Assembly (NCBI GenBank): GCA_964432205.1
Contig: CAYSMK010000026.1
Location: 6,213-70,212 of the forward strand
Direction of reading: 5' to 3'
From: Geomobilibacter sp964432205
GTDB taxonomy: Bacteria > Desulfobacterota > Desulfuromonadia > Geobacterales > DSM-12255
DNA: 64,000 nt
In this document: in pieces, positions 43,260-51,589 of the stretch
Layout: each line of letters starts with the position of its first letter
Numbering within the stretch: the stretch's first letter is position 1
Made by a program: the position numbers and the translations under genes
Notes under the pieces: generated by a model
Databases searched by the model: none
Told to the model about the DNA's origin: nothing
Seen by the model: the letters and a program-made list of their open reading frames with translations, nothing else

Positions 43260-43538
43260 ATGAAAGAGCCATTAAGCACTGATGATATTCTTATTTACGG
43301 ATTTGTACTAATATTTATGTTGCAAATATCAATTTCAATATTGATATGCAAATTACAAATATTCAAAATAGCTAGATTTATTTTTGTTATTACGTATTTA
43401 TCACTGGTTTTATTGCTATGGATGGTTATATTTATGTTTAAGATTTCAACAAGTATTGAAAGTATATTAATTGTTGGAGCTATAATATCATATGTATTAG
43501 TATATATTATGGCAAAAACAATGAATAGAAAAAATTGA
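43260..43538 (+). CDS. Probable membrane immunity protein for the phospholipase-like tip
   Basis: 92 aa with three hydrophobic helices (DILIYGFVLIFMLQISISIL, KIARFIFVITYLSLVLLLWM, SILIVGAIISYVLVYIMAKT). Ribosome site AGGAG in ATAGGAGTAAATTG, 16 bases after the toxin stop. Very AT-rich like the toxin tip, so acquired with it. A membrane-embedded immunity protein fits a toxin directed at membrane lipids, just as the exported immunity protein upstream fits a cell-wall toxin. No family recognised; role inferred from position. Confidence 0.68.
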   Translation: MKEPLSTDDILIYGFVLIFMLQISISILICKLQIFKIARFIFVITYLSLVLLLWMVIFMFKISTSIESILIVGAIISYVLVYIMAKTMNRKN

Positions 43539-43590
43539 ATGACAATTAAAGAGTTCATCCATAGGCGTCAGGCACTGATAACTTGACAAC

Positions 43591-43650
43591 GTAGCAACTC
43601 TAATGACTTTAACCGATCATTGACATCGGCATAGTACGACACGACACCCC
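43591..43650 (+). repeat. Cassette-end repeat, copy B
   Basis: GTAGCAACT..., TTTAACCGATCATTGACA, GCATAGTACGACACGACA, CCCC. It corresponds base for base over most of its length to copy A at 39445-39506 and sits ~50 bases after the second immunity gene. Confidence 0.75.
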
Positions 43651-43760
43651 CTGCGGTAAACAGTCAGACCTTAATGCCTAAGGCACCTGAGGCCAAATAT
43701 CAGGACCTTTCTGATGGGAACGATGCGAGATCATCTGTAACAAACAAGGAGGAAACCCGA

Positions 43761-44492
43761 ATGGTGAGTAGAAAAGCGGTAATCATTGCATCCCCCGACG
43801 TTACACCACGTCTGCCTGGCGTCGAAGTGGATGTCCGCAGCATCAAGGCATTTCTACTCTCTCCCACCGGCGGAGCCTGGGAAGACAATGAGATCGAGAT
43901 CCTGATGAATCCGCGAAAGGGAGACGTTCAGCGGAGCCTTGCTCTCGCAAATTTAATGGATTATGTGCTGATCACCTGCTCAGGCCACGGTGAACATCAT
44001 GTCGGTGAGAACTTCGAATCGACGACGATGTACCTCCGTGAAAACGAGAAGATGTACATACAGGAGATGAATCCGGGAAACCGCCGTCACCTGGTGGTGG
44101 TAGACGTCTGCAGAAAAATCGTGCCAGTAGCGATTCACGAATCATTCTTCGCTGCCCAAAACCGGATGATCCGCAAGGCAGAGGTGGACAGATGGGATGC
44201 GCGCAGGCTCTACGATAACGCCATCCTGTCCTGCGCGGAGGGCCGGATCGTGATGTACTCGTGCGACAAAAACCAGACTGCTGGTGATGATGGGAATGGC
44301 GGTTACTTTACACAGGAACTGTTGAAGGCTCCTAGGGTTCTTTTGGAATCAGGAAAAATTAAAGGCAGGGTTGTTGGAGCTGATGATGCGTTTGAATACG
44401 CAAAGGCAAGGACAATAGCGCTGAATGCTCCGCAATGTCCCGTGTTCAATGCCGGACGTAGAAGGGATTTCTATCCTTTCGGGATTGTGTAA
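43761..44492 (+). CDS. Caspase-like (peptidase C14/metacaspase) protein
   Basis: 243 aa. The start is ATG 43761 (MVSRKAVIIASPDV), after the excellent ribosome site AAGGAGG; the longer frame from 43674 has none. The fold reads as a caspase p20-like domain: first strand KAVIIASPD, VDVRSIKAFLLSPTGGAW, strand DYVLITCSGHGEH carrying catalytic His76 and HLVVVDVCRK carrying catalytic Cys117. YDNAILSCAEGRIVMYSCDK and GYFTQELLKAP follow. No attached sensor or effector domain. Prokaryotic caspases of this size often execute regulated cell death or process an adjacent effector. It is transcribed with a 4-TM protein four bases downstream, the likely partner. Confidence 0.88.
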   Translation: MVSRKAVIIASPDVTPRLPGVEVDVRSIKAFLLSPTGGAWEDNEIEILMNPRKGDVQRSLALANLMDYVLITCSGHGEHHVGENFESTTMYLRENEKMYIQEMNPGNRRHLVVVDVCRKIVPVAIHESFFAAQNRMIRKAEVDRWDARRLYDNAILSCAEGRIVMYSCDKNQTAGDDGNGGYFTQELLKAPRVLLESGKIKGRVVGADDAFEYAKARTIALNAPQCPVFNAGRRRDFYPFGIV

Positions 44493-44495
44493 CCT

Positions 44496-45341
44496 ATGAG
44501 TTCCGTCGGAACGAATTACGCCGAAAAATGGGACGGAATGAAGGTCAAGTACCTTGTCCTGGAGGATGACGACAAGTTCATTGTCTGCATCGACGAGGAT
44601 GTGGATGTCGACTGGATGACTGGCGCTGGCTTCCCCGGGCACAAAGACCAAAAGGCGTTTAACGATGTCCTCAATCGGATGGCGCTTCTCGAGAGCCAGC
44701 CGACTCACGACCTTGACGCGAAGATTCGGCTCAGCTTCAAAAGAATGCTCGGTGAAGCGGTGGCCAGAGGCCTTACCGGTGACTACGCCAACGCGGGAAA
44801 GATTCTCGACAAGGCGCAAGCATTCGTTTCGGCCCGCAAAGAAGAGCTGGCACGTTCTTGGTACCTTGCAACGGGAGCCTTCGTTACCGCGGCAGTACTG
44901 GCAGTGGGACTAGGTTCTTGGCTTGGACGCGACTCGATCCGCCAGGCGGTCGGGGACATCGTTTTCTGGCTGACAATCTCGGCCGTAGCTGGAGCTGCCG
45001 GGGCGTTTCTCTCCATCATCATGCGGATGGGCAAAGCTGCGGTGGATAGCTCTGCCGGGAAGACACTCCACCAACTGGAGTGTCTTTCGCGAATTGTCGC
45101 GGGGATGCTCTCGGCTGTCTTGGTTGGGCTGGCGGTCTATGCCGAAGTCATTTTTCCGATTTTCCGTAAGAGCGCGAACCCGTATGCATTCCTGGTCTTC
45201 GTTTCGGTTGTCGCAGGGGCGAGCGAGCGGCTGGCACCCTCGCTGATCGAGACGTTCGAAAAGCAGGGGCTGAGGACTCGGGGAAAGCAACCACAGTCGG
45301 AGAAGTCGGATCTTCTGCCTGATGTTCAGGCTGTTGAGTAG
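44496..45341 (+). CDS. Four-TM membrane protein paired with the caspase-like protease
   Basis: 281 aa, ATG 44496, three bases after the caspase stop, so translationally coupled. N-terminal ~115 residues are soluble and helical (MLGEAVARGLTGDYANAGKI, LDKAQAFVSARKEELARSW). Then four hydrophobic helices at ~121-143, 154-176, 198-222 and 230-246, and a polar tail (TRGKQPQSEKSDLLPD). This shape, a cytosolic helical arm plus four membrane helices, resembles membrane-disrupting effectors paired with sensors or proteases in defence islands. Linker segments on either side of the membrane part could be cut by the protease. I cannot name the family; an alternative is a membrane anchor or substrate unrelated to defence. 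Confidence 0.75.
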   Translation: MSSVGTNYAEKWDGMKVKYLVLEDDDKFIVCIDEDVDVDWMTGAGFPGHKDQKAFNDVLNRMALLESQPTHDLDAKIRLSFKRMLGEAVARGLTGDYANAGKILDKAQAFVSARKEELARSWYLATGAFVTAAVLAVGLGSWLGRDSIRQAVGDIVFWLTISAVAGAAGAFLSIIMRMGKAAVDSSAGKTLHQLECLSRIVAGMLSAVLVGLAVYAEVIFPIFRKSANPYAFLVFVSVVAGASERLAPSLIETFEKQGLRTRGKQPQSEKSDLLPDVQAVE

Positions 45342-45386
45342 TAGAAAACCTGGGAACCATCGAAAGGGACATTTGAGATCTCGGCC

Positions 45387-45923
45387 TTGTTAATAACCTC
45401 AGTTGCCAAAAAGCTTAATTATCCAAAGGCTGCCTTCACGGTCATGCTAGCTGTTTACGGTGTCGTCTGTGCCAGCAGCGTCAATGAGGGGATGTTTCTC
45501 GATCGTGTGGATCTCATTGCCCATGAAGCAGGACACCTGCTGTTCGGCTATTTCGGTGAGTTCATCCTGGTCATCGGGGGCACCTTGGGGCAGCTTTTGG
45601 TGCCGGCGGGGATCGGCGTCTACTTCATGACTCGGCGGGAGTTCTTTTCGGCGACGGTCCTCCTCTTCTGGCTGGGACAGAACTTCCTGAATATCTCGGT
45701 GTACGTGAAGGACGCTGCGGCCATGGAACTCCCCATGGTAGGCATTGGCGGTGGCGACGTGATCCACGACTGGAACTATCTGCTGCTGAAGCTCAACATC
45801 CTGGCCTGGGATCAGACGGTGGGTAATCTGGTGTATGGGGTCGGTGTGCAGTTTATTATCGTGTCGATTGCTGGAGGTTGCTACTTTTCCTGGGAAAGAA
45901 AGGGGCCAGACAGTTCATTCTAG
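45387..45923 (+). CDS. Polytopic membrane protein with HEAGH motif
   Basis: 178 aa from TTG 45387, or shorter from an internal ATG at 45444; neither has a strong ribosome site. Four to five hydrophobic segments. VDLIAHEAGHLLFGYFGEF carries an H-E-x-x-H zinc signature at the beginning of a membrane helix, as in site-2-type or M50-like intramembrane peptidases. A downstream GGGDVIHDWNYLLLKL could supply a further ligand (D or H), but the typical NPDG motif is not seen. Function uncertain: membrane metalloprotease or a degenerate relative. It overlaps the next frame's N-terminal region, so it is part of the same operon. Confidence 0.65.
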   Translation: MLITSVAKKLNYPKAAFTVMLAVYGVVCASSVNEGMFLDRVDLIAHEAGHLLFGYFGEFILVIGGTLGQLLVPAGIGVYFMTRREFFSATVLLFWLGQNFLNISVYVKDAAAMELPMVGIGGGDVIHDWNYLLLKLNILAWDQTVGNLVYGVGVQFIIVSIAGGCYFSWERKGPDSSF

Positions 45924-47319
45924 TCCTCTGCATATACTAATTGTCCTGATTTTCGCCCTGTTGCCGGCGGCCAATGCGGCTGGGCAGCGGCAGGTGCCGG
46001 GCGGCCAACTGGAGAGCCAGCTCCCTGCCAACGCACGCTGGGCGCTGACGGTCATAGACCTGAAAAGCGGTCGCGAGACCACGATGGGAAATGCCGACGG
46101 CGAGCTACTGACCCCCGGTTCGTTGACGAAGCTCTTCATTGCCGGAGCAGTACTGGAACGTACCGTCACGGGAAGTCCACCAGACCTGACGACGATGCTG
46201 ACCCATGACGGTGAACTGCGTGACGGGACGTTGCGAGGAAACCTCTACCTACAGGGGCGGGGAAATGCCCTGCTGACACCGGCCGATCTCAGGGTGGCGG
46301 CGACCCGGCTTGCCGAGCAAGACCTCAAGCGGATCAGCGGCGATGTCGTCGTTGACCCGACGCTCTTTGATGCAAGGGGACTGGAACGAAGCCGTCCCGG
46401 TCCGGGGTATGCCCCGCCCGGAGCGCTTGGCCTGGACCTGCACACGGTGGCGATAACGGTAACGCCGACTTCGGTCGGCAAATCGCCGCTGGTGACGGTG
46501 GAGCCGGCAAATGACGCCGTACGGTTGGCGGTGGAGGCCCGGACCACGGCACCCACAACCGGGACCATCACTGTCAGTCAACTGGACGATACCGCCTTCC
46601 GGGTAAACGGCAACATCGCCGCCGGCACAGCACCGACGAAGCAGCGCTTTGCCCTACGCCATCCGGAGCGATTCGCCGGCGAGGTGCTGGCAACGGTACT
46701 GCGGCAGCAGCAGATAGTAATCCAGGGAACGGTGCGTAGCGGCACCTTGCCGCCAACGGCAAAGACACTGACGACCATCAGCGCACCATCTTTGCCGCAG
46801 CTGCTGCGGGAGATGAACCTGAACAGCCTGAACGTGGTCGCGGACAACCTGCTTCTAACCCTGGGTGCCGAACGGTTCGGCTCGCCGGGAACGGTAGCCA
46901 AGGGTTCGCAGGCGGTGAGAGAGTTTCTGGCAAAGCTCGACCTGCCGGTTAACGAAGTTACAGTGGTGGATGGATCAGGGCTATCGCGAGAGAACCGGGT
47001 CTCGACCTCTTTTATGGCTCGCTACCTGACGAAGATTTCCGGCCAATCATGGTTCGAGCAATTCCATGCGTCCCTGTCACGGGCCGGGCTGGAGGGAACG
47101 GCCCGCACCATCGGCTATCGCAATGAACGGTTCCGGGTCAAGACCGGCATTTTGGAGGATGTCTTCGCCCTGGCCGGATACGGGGTGAACAGTGCCGGAC
47201 ATAACCTGGCCTTTGCCGTTATCGTCAACATGCCCGGAGCGGCACAGATGGACGTGCAGCAGTACAGTGCTGAAGTAATGAGATTCCTGACGGACACTGT
47301 TATCGAGGGGATACAATGA
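45835..47319 (+). CDS. dacB: PBP4-type D-alanyl-D-alanine carboxypeptidase/endopeptidase (S13)
   Basis: Up to 494 aa; the true start is unclear. The frame's ATG (45835) overlaps the upstream gene, and a signal-like segment LHILIVLIFALLPAANAAG begins only at ~residue 33. Catalytic motifs are complete: S-x-x-K in TPGSLTKLF, S-x-N in MNLNSLNVVADNLLL and K-T-G in RFRVKTGILED. The large insertion between S-x-x-K and S-x-N (GRGNALLTPADL, DVVVDPTLFDARGLE) is typical of PBP4. These periplasmic enzymes trim stem-peptide D-Ala or cut 4-3 cross-links in peptidoglycan. In this operon of exported repeat proteins it may open the wall locally for their export or anchoring (inference). Confidence 0.88.
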   Translation: MGSVCSLLSCRLLEVATFPGKERGQTVHSSPLHILIVLIFALLPAANAAGQRQVPGGQLESQLPANARWALTVIDLKSGRETTMGNADGELLTPGSLTKLFIAGAVLERTVTGSPPDLTTMLTHDGELRDGTLRGNLYLQGRGNALLTPADLRVAATRLAEQDLKRISGDVVVDPTLFDARGLERSRPGPGYAPPGALGLDLHTVAITVTPTSVGKSPLVTVEPANDAVRLAVEARTTAPTTGTITVSQLDDTAFRVNGNIAAGTAPTKQRFALRHPERFAGEVLATVLRQQQIVIQGTVRSGTLPPTAKTLTTISAPSLPQLLREMNLNSLNVVADNLLLTLGAERFGSPGTVAKGSQAVREFLAKLDLPVNEVTVVDGSGLSRENRVSTSFMARYLTKISGQSWFEQFHASLSRAGLEGTARTIGYRNERFRVKTGILEDVFALAGYGVNSAGHNLAFAVIVNMPGAAQMDVQQYSAEVMRFLTDTVIEGIQ

Positions 47320-50300
47320 AACGACTATTCATTCCATTCATGATCGTGGCGCTGCTCTGCTGTCAGGCCGCCGTTGCGACGCGTGCCGAGGCAGTCTGCG
47401 CCCAGGTATCCATCGAGATCCTGCAGGAAGTTACCCTTGAGCGGGTGGCCTTTGACGCGAAACTGGTCATCTCCAATAGCATCACCGATAAGAGCCTGGA
47501 CAACGTAAGGGTGGATGTGCTGATCAAGGACGCCAGCGGCGCCAGCAAAGACACCATCTTCTTTGTCCGCAAGCCCGAATTGACCGGCATCTCCGGGGTT
47601 GACGGTACCGGATCGGTGCCGGCAAGCGATCGGGCAGAGTCCCACTGGCTCATCATCCCTTCTCCGGGGGCAGGTGGCGAGGCAGCGGCCGGCAAGGAAT
47701 ACTGGGTGGGGGCCACCCTGACCTACACCATCGGCGGGGTACAGGAGGTGCTGCCGATCAACCCGGCCAGGATCACCGTGAAGCCGATGCCGCAACTGGT
47801 CTTCGACTACTTCATGCCGGCCAATGTCCTCGGGGACAACCCGTTCACCCCCCAGGTTGAGCCCCCGGTAGTGTATCCCCTGGCGGTACGGGTACTGAAC
47901 GACGGTTACGGCCCGGCCAACAAACTGAAGATCGATTCTGCCCAGCCAAAGATCGTGGACAACAAGGACGGACTGCTGATCAACTTTAAGATTCTCGGTG
48001 CCACGGTGAACGATGGCCAGGTAACCCCCTCGCTGGCGGTCCCCCTTGGCGACCTGCCGAGCAAGAAGGCGGCAACCGCCGCCTGGCAGATGATCTCCAC
48101 CCTCTCAGGCAAATTCATCGAGTTCAAGACGAGCTTTTCCCATGCATCCGAGCTGGGGGGGGAACTGACCTCCCTGATCCGGGAGACCAATGCCCATTTC
48201 CTGACACACATGGTGAAGGTGAATCTGCCGGGGCGGGACAACCGGCTCGATTTCCTCGCCGATGTAAACCAGATCGGCGGCTTCATCTATGAATCCGAGA
48301 TCCCCACCGGCTCAACATCCATGGCCGACGCCAAAACTCCGGTAACCGTACTGGTGCCCCTGACGCCCCCTCCCCGGCCGACTCCGACGGCTCCTACCGT
48401 CAACCTGACTCTGCCGACCGGAACGGACGGCTGGGTCTACGCGAAACTGACCGACCCGTCCCAGGGGCTCCTGAAGCTGCTTGACGTAGTGCGGGCAGAC
48501 GGAGTGCATCTCGACCCCAACAACTTCTGGGTCGATCAAGGACTGGACCAGGACTTCAAGAAAACCTGGACCCTGCAGATCGTCGACTATCGCAAGGACA
48601 CCGCGGTGACCGGGTCCTATTCCCTGGTCTTTGTCCAGCCGGAAGCCGACACGACTCCTCCGGTCACTACGCTGACCTTTAGCGGGCCGGTGACCGGCAA
48701 TGGGCCGTTCAGCATCACTCCGCAAACGTCATTGATCCTGACCTCCACCGATAACGATGGGGGGAGTGGCGTGGAGGCGATGTTCAAGAAGGTGATCGGC
48801 CAGGACAGCGATTTTGTGCCGGCATACCCGTTCACGCTAGCAACGGCGGGAACCTATACGGTGCAGTACTACAGCGTTGACCGGGCCGGCAACGTGGAGA
48901 CTGCCAGAAATGCGATGGTGACGGTAGACGATGGCGCTCCGGTCATCGGTTCATTCAGCGCTTCGCCCACCACCTTCGCACCCCAGGCCCCGAAAGGGGT
49001 AGCGGCCGCTCGAACCGCTGACTTGTCCCTGACCGCCACCGATGCCGCTCCGACGCTTTCGGTCGAGGTGCAGATTGCATCCGGGACAACGTTCCAGGCC
49101 GACAAGGTGGTGCGGACCCTGAAGGGAACGGTGACCAGCGGTTCGGCGGCGCATCTTTCCTGGGATGGCAAGGATGCGGCGGGCAAGTGGGTGGCCAGCG
49201 GCCAGTACGTAGCCCGGGCCAGGGTGACGGATGGACTGGACAACCCGGCGGATTCGACCGCCCCGTCACACACGACAACCCGCGATACGAACGTCACCAT
49301 CGGGGAGTGGTTCGTCGGCGCTGCCATCGACGCTGTAACGGCGGAACAGCTGCATCCGCGGGTGAACGGCAGCAGGGTGGTCTGGCAGGATCAGCGCAAT
49401 GGGGTCTGGGATATCTACACCAAGGTGGTCGACCGCAGCGCCCCACAGAGTGGCACATCAGTCCGGGTGACCAACGGCGACACCGACCACGAACAGCCGG
49501 CAGTGGATGGCAACGTCATCGTCTGGCAGGAAAAGCAGGGAGTCAAGAGCGACATCTACGGCTATCGCCTCGATACCCAGGCGACAATCCCCATCGCTAC
49601 CGGCCCCGGCGACAAGATCAAGCCTGCCATTGCCGGCGACTGGGTCGTCTGGCAGGGGAATGCCGCCGGCAACTGGGACATCTACGCCTACAATCTGACG
49701 ACCCTGGAGAACGTCCAGATCACCTCGCACGAGCGAGATCAGGTCAACCCGGCTATCGCAGGTAATGTTGTGGTCTGGGAGGATTACCGCCACGGCCTGG
49801 CGGAGATTTATCAGTACACCCTGGATCCGAATCCGGCCCTGCGCCAGGAAAAGCGGATAACCTTCAACATGGAGCAGCAGACAGAGCCGACCATGGTCAC
49901 AAACGGCATAGCCTGGACCGACAGGCGCAACGGCCAGCAGGACATCTATTTTTACGATCCGGTTCGGGGTGAGCTGAGGATTACCTATGGGGCAGGCGAT
50001 CACAGCCAGGTTGCCCTTGGTCAGGATCTCCTCGTTTACACCGATTTTGAGGCCGGCAGCAACGATCCCAATCTGTCGTATCGTTCGTTGTCCAGCGGCG
50101 CCGGCGGTCGGCTGACCAGCGACCCAAACCGCCAGGAAGAACCGGCGGTGGGGGATCGACTGGTACTCTGGCAGGACAACCGGGACGGTCGTTACCAGAT
50201 ATACGCTGCACCATTCGAAACGACCCCGGTGCCGGTAGATGTCGCACTGCAGCCGGGATTCAACCTGGTGGCCATCGGCACGGCCCTGAAGTCCGCCTAC

Positions 50301-50759
50301 CCGACGGCGGCCCAGTTGATGGCCCAGGCTGACAGCCTGGGGATCGAGCGGGTGCTTTCCTACGATCCGGAAACCAATAGTTACCGGGAAACTTCCGCGG
50401 CTAACGGCGACTTCCCGCTTATCGTGGGCAACGGATTGGTGGTCTACGCCGCCAGGGCCTCGACGCTCCGGCTGGCCGACAGCGGGGAAACTGCAGCTTA
50501 CACCCTGCGCCAGGGTCCCAACCAGATCGGCATCCTGGCGGCACCGTACGGCTTTGGTGCCAATGACCTGATCCGGTCGGTGGGGCTGGAGAATATCCAG
50601 AGCATCCGTCGCTTCGATGCTGCAACGGGCACCTGGCAGACGGCGGCGGTGCGCGACGGTGGAAGCGGCCCCGAGATTGTCGGCCTGAACTTCCCGATCA
50701 TGGCGGGCGACGGCCTGATGATAACCATGAAGAAGCAGGTGGACCAGTGGACACCATGA
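47316..50759 (+). CDS. Large exported protein with TolB/YncE-like beta-propeller
   Basis: 1147 aa, overlapping the previous stop (ATGA at 47316). Signal peptide MKRLFIPFMIVALLCCQAAV. N-terminal beta-rich region (~25-330; VSIEILQEVTLERVAFDAKL, HWLIIPSPGAGG). Ig-like module (~440-545; DTTPPVTTLTFSGPV) and a FlgD/FnIII-like module (~545-650; HLSWDGKDAAGKWVASGQY). Then about six blades of a propeller (~665-970) with repeated V-V-W-Q-D-x-R-x-G-x-x-D-I-Y. The C-terminal LQPGFNLVAIGTALKSAYPT domain is seen in other exported repeat proteins. Non-enzymatic, probably a surface or periplasmic scaffold. Tight overlap with its neighbours indicates a dedicated export operon. Confidence 0.78.
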   Translation: MKRLFIPFMIVALLCCQAAVATRAEAVCAQVSIEILQEVTLERVAFDAKLVISNSITDKSLDNVRVDVLIKDASGASKDTIFFVRKPELTGISGVDGTGSVPASDRAESHWLIIPSPGAGGEAAAGKEYWVGATLTYTIGGVQEVLPINPARITVKPMPQLVFDYFMPANVLGDNPFTPQVEPPVVYPLAVRVLNDGYGPANKLKIDSAQPKIVDNKDGLLINFKILGATVNDGQVTPSLAVPLGDLPSKKAATAAWQMISTLSGKFIEFKTSFSHASELGGELTSLIRETNAHFLTHMVKVNLPGRDNRLDFLADVNQIGGFIYESEIPTGSTSMADAKTPVTVLVPLTPPPRPTPTAPTVNLTLPTGTDGWVYAKLTDPSQGLLKLLDVVRADGVHLDPNNFWVDQGLDQDFKKTWTLQIVDYRKDTAVTGSYSLVFVQPEADTTPPVTTLTFSGPVTGNGPFSITPQTSLILTSTDNDGGSGVEAMFKKVIGQDSDFVPAYPFTLATAGTYTVQYYSVDRAGNVETARNAMVTVDDGAPVIGSFSASPTTFAPQAPKGVAAARTADLSLTATDAAPTLSVEVQIASGTTFQADKVVRTLKGTVTSGSAAHLSWDGKDAAGKWVASGQYVARARVTDGLDNPADSTAPSHTTTRDTNVTIGEWFVGAAIDAVTAEQLHPRVNGSRVVWQDQRNGVWDIYTKVVDRSAPQSGTSVRVTNGDTDHEQPAVDGNVIVWQEKQGVKSDIYGYRLDTQATIPIATGPGDKIKPAIAGDWVVWQGNAAGNWDIYAYNLTTLENVQITSHERDQVNPAIAGNVVVWEDYRHGLAEIYQYTLDPNPALRQEKRITFNMEQQTEPTMVTNGIAWTDRRNGQQDIYFYDPVRGELRITYGAGDHSQVALGQDLLVYTDFEAGSNDPNLSYRSLSSGAGGRLTSDPNRQEEPAVGDRLVLWQDNRDGRYQIYAAPFETTPVPVDVALQPGFNLVAIGTALKSAYPTAAQLMAQADSLGIERVLSYDPETNSYRETSAANGDFPLIVGNGLVVYAARASTLRLADSGETAAYTLRQGPNQIGILAAPYGFGANDLIRSVGLENIQSIRRFDAATGTWQTAAVRDGGSGPEIVGLNFPIMAGDGLMITMKKQVDQWTP

Positions 50760-51589
50760 CGACCGCGTTTCGGACGCTGAAGAATCGGGGTGTGATCTTG
50801 CTGGCGGCCTGCCTGCTGTTCTTGCCGGCCGGCAGCCGGGCCGCCAGCTGGCAGTGGCTTTCTCCGGCGAAGGTGGAGTCGATGGTCGCCGAGGGGAGCG
50901 GTCTCTGGCTGGTCGATGTGCGCAGCACGGCAGCCTTCGATCAGGGTCATCCCGAGGGGGCGGTGAGTGTTCCGCTGGAGGAGCTTGGCCGCCGGCACTT
51001 GCCGAAAAAAATTCTGGTACTGGCGGACGACACCCTTGGCCTGAGGCGGGCACTGGAGGCCGCTGAGCAACTGGTAAAGGCTGGCCATGAACGGGTCTAT
51101 ATCCTTGAGGGGGGCGTGGTGGGCTGGCAAACGGATAACCTGCCGATGAGCGGGAAGGCCTGCTCCTCTGCTGTCAGGTATCTGTTGCCCGACGACTTGG
51201 TCTGGGCGCAGAAGAACCAGGTGCCGCTGCAGATCTACGACCTGCGCGATCCCGAGGAGCAGGCGAAGGGACCGGTCACGAATTCCCGGTCCGCTGTCGG
51301 GAAAAACATGACAGAGCGGCTGAACGGTGTGGCCGCATTACTCGACGAACAGACGAAGAAGGGGCTGCCGGCTAAGCTCGACAGGCCGATACCGGCTGTG
51401 CTGGTGTTCCCGACCGCGGTGGACCCCCAAACCGTCCTGACTCGTTTCCCCCGCCAGATCCCTGGGGATATCCGGATACTGAAGGGCGGTGCCGCTGCCT
51501 GGGCCGCCGCCCCCAAAACGCTCGACCCCTCCTCACTGGAGGTTTGTCCGAGCTGCCCGCCGTCAGTCCCGAGAGGAGATAGGAAATGA
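50756..51589 (+). CDS. Exported rhodanese-like protein lacking the catalytic cysteine
   Basis: About 277 aa. ATG 50756 overlaps the previous TGA; a GTG nine bases upstream is the alternative. Signal peptide (GVILLAACLLFLPAGSRAAS). Rhodanese fold: LWLVDVRSTAAFDQGHPEGA, VSVPLEEL, and VYILEGGVVGWQ. In the active-site loop, where sulfurtransferases have Cys, this protein reads ILVLADDTLGLRRALEAAE, so it should not transfer sulfur. A second half (~130-270; QIYDLRDPEEQAKGP, RILKGGAAAWAAA) is another degenerate rhodanese unit. Likely a structural or binding role within the exported-protein operon. The lone cysteines, CSS near the middle and CPSC near the end, could be redox-active but are not in the rhodanese position. 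Confidence 0.8.
   Translation: MTTAFRTLKNRGVILLAACLLFLPAGSRAASWQWLSPAKVESMVAEGSGLWLVDVRSTAAFDQGHPEGAVSVPLEELGRRHLPKKILVLADDTLGLRRALEAAEQLVKAGHERVYILEGGVVGWQTDNLPMSGKACSSAVRYLLPDDLVWAQKNQVPLQIYDLRDPEEQAKGPVTNSRSAVGKNMTERLNGVAALLDEQTKKGLPAKLDRPIPAVLVFPTAVDPQTVLTRFPRQIPGDIRILKGGAAAWAAAPKTLDPSSLEVCPSCPPSVPRGDRK

Noticed and set aside
39445..43650. Cassette-end repeats as integron attC sites
   Set aside because: The repeats lack the paired core-site inverted structure of attC and no integron integrase is present.
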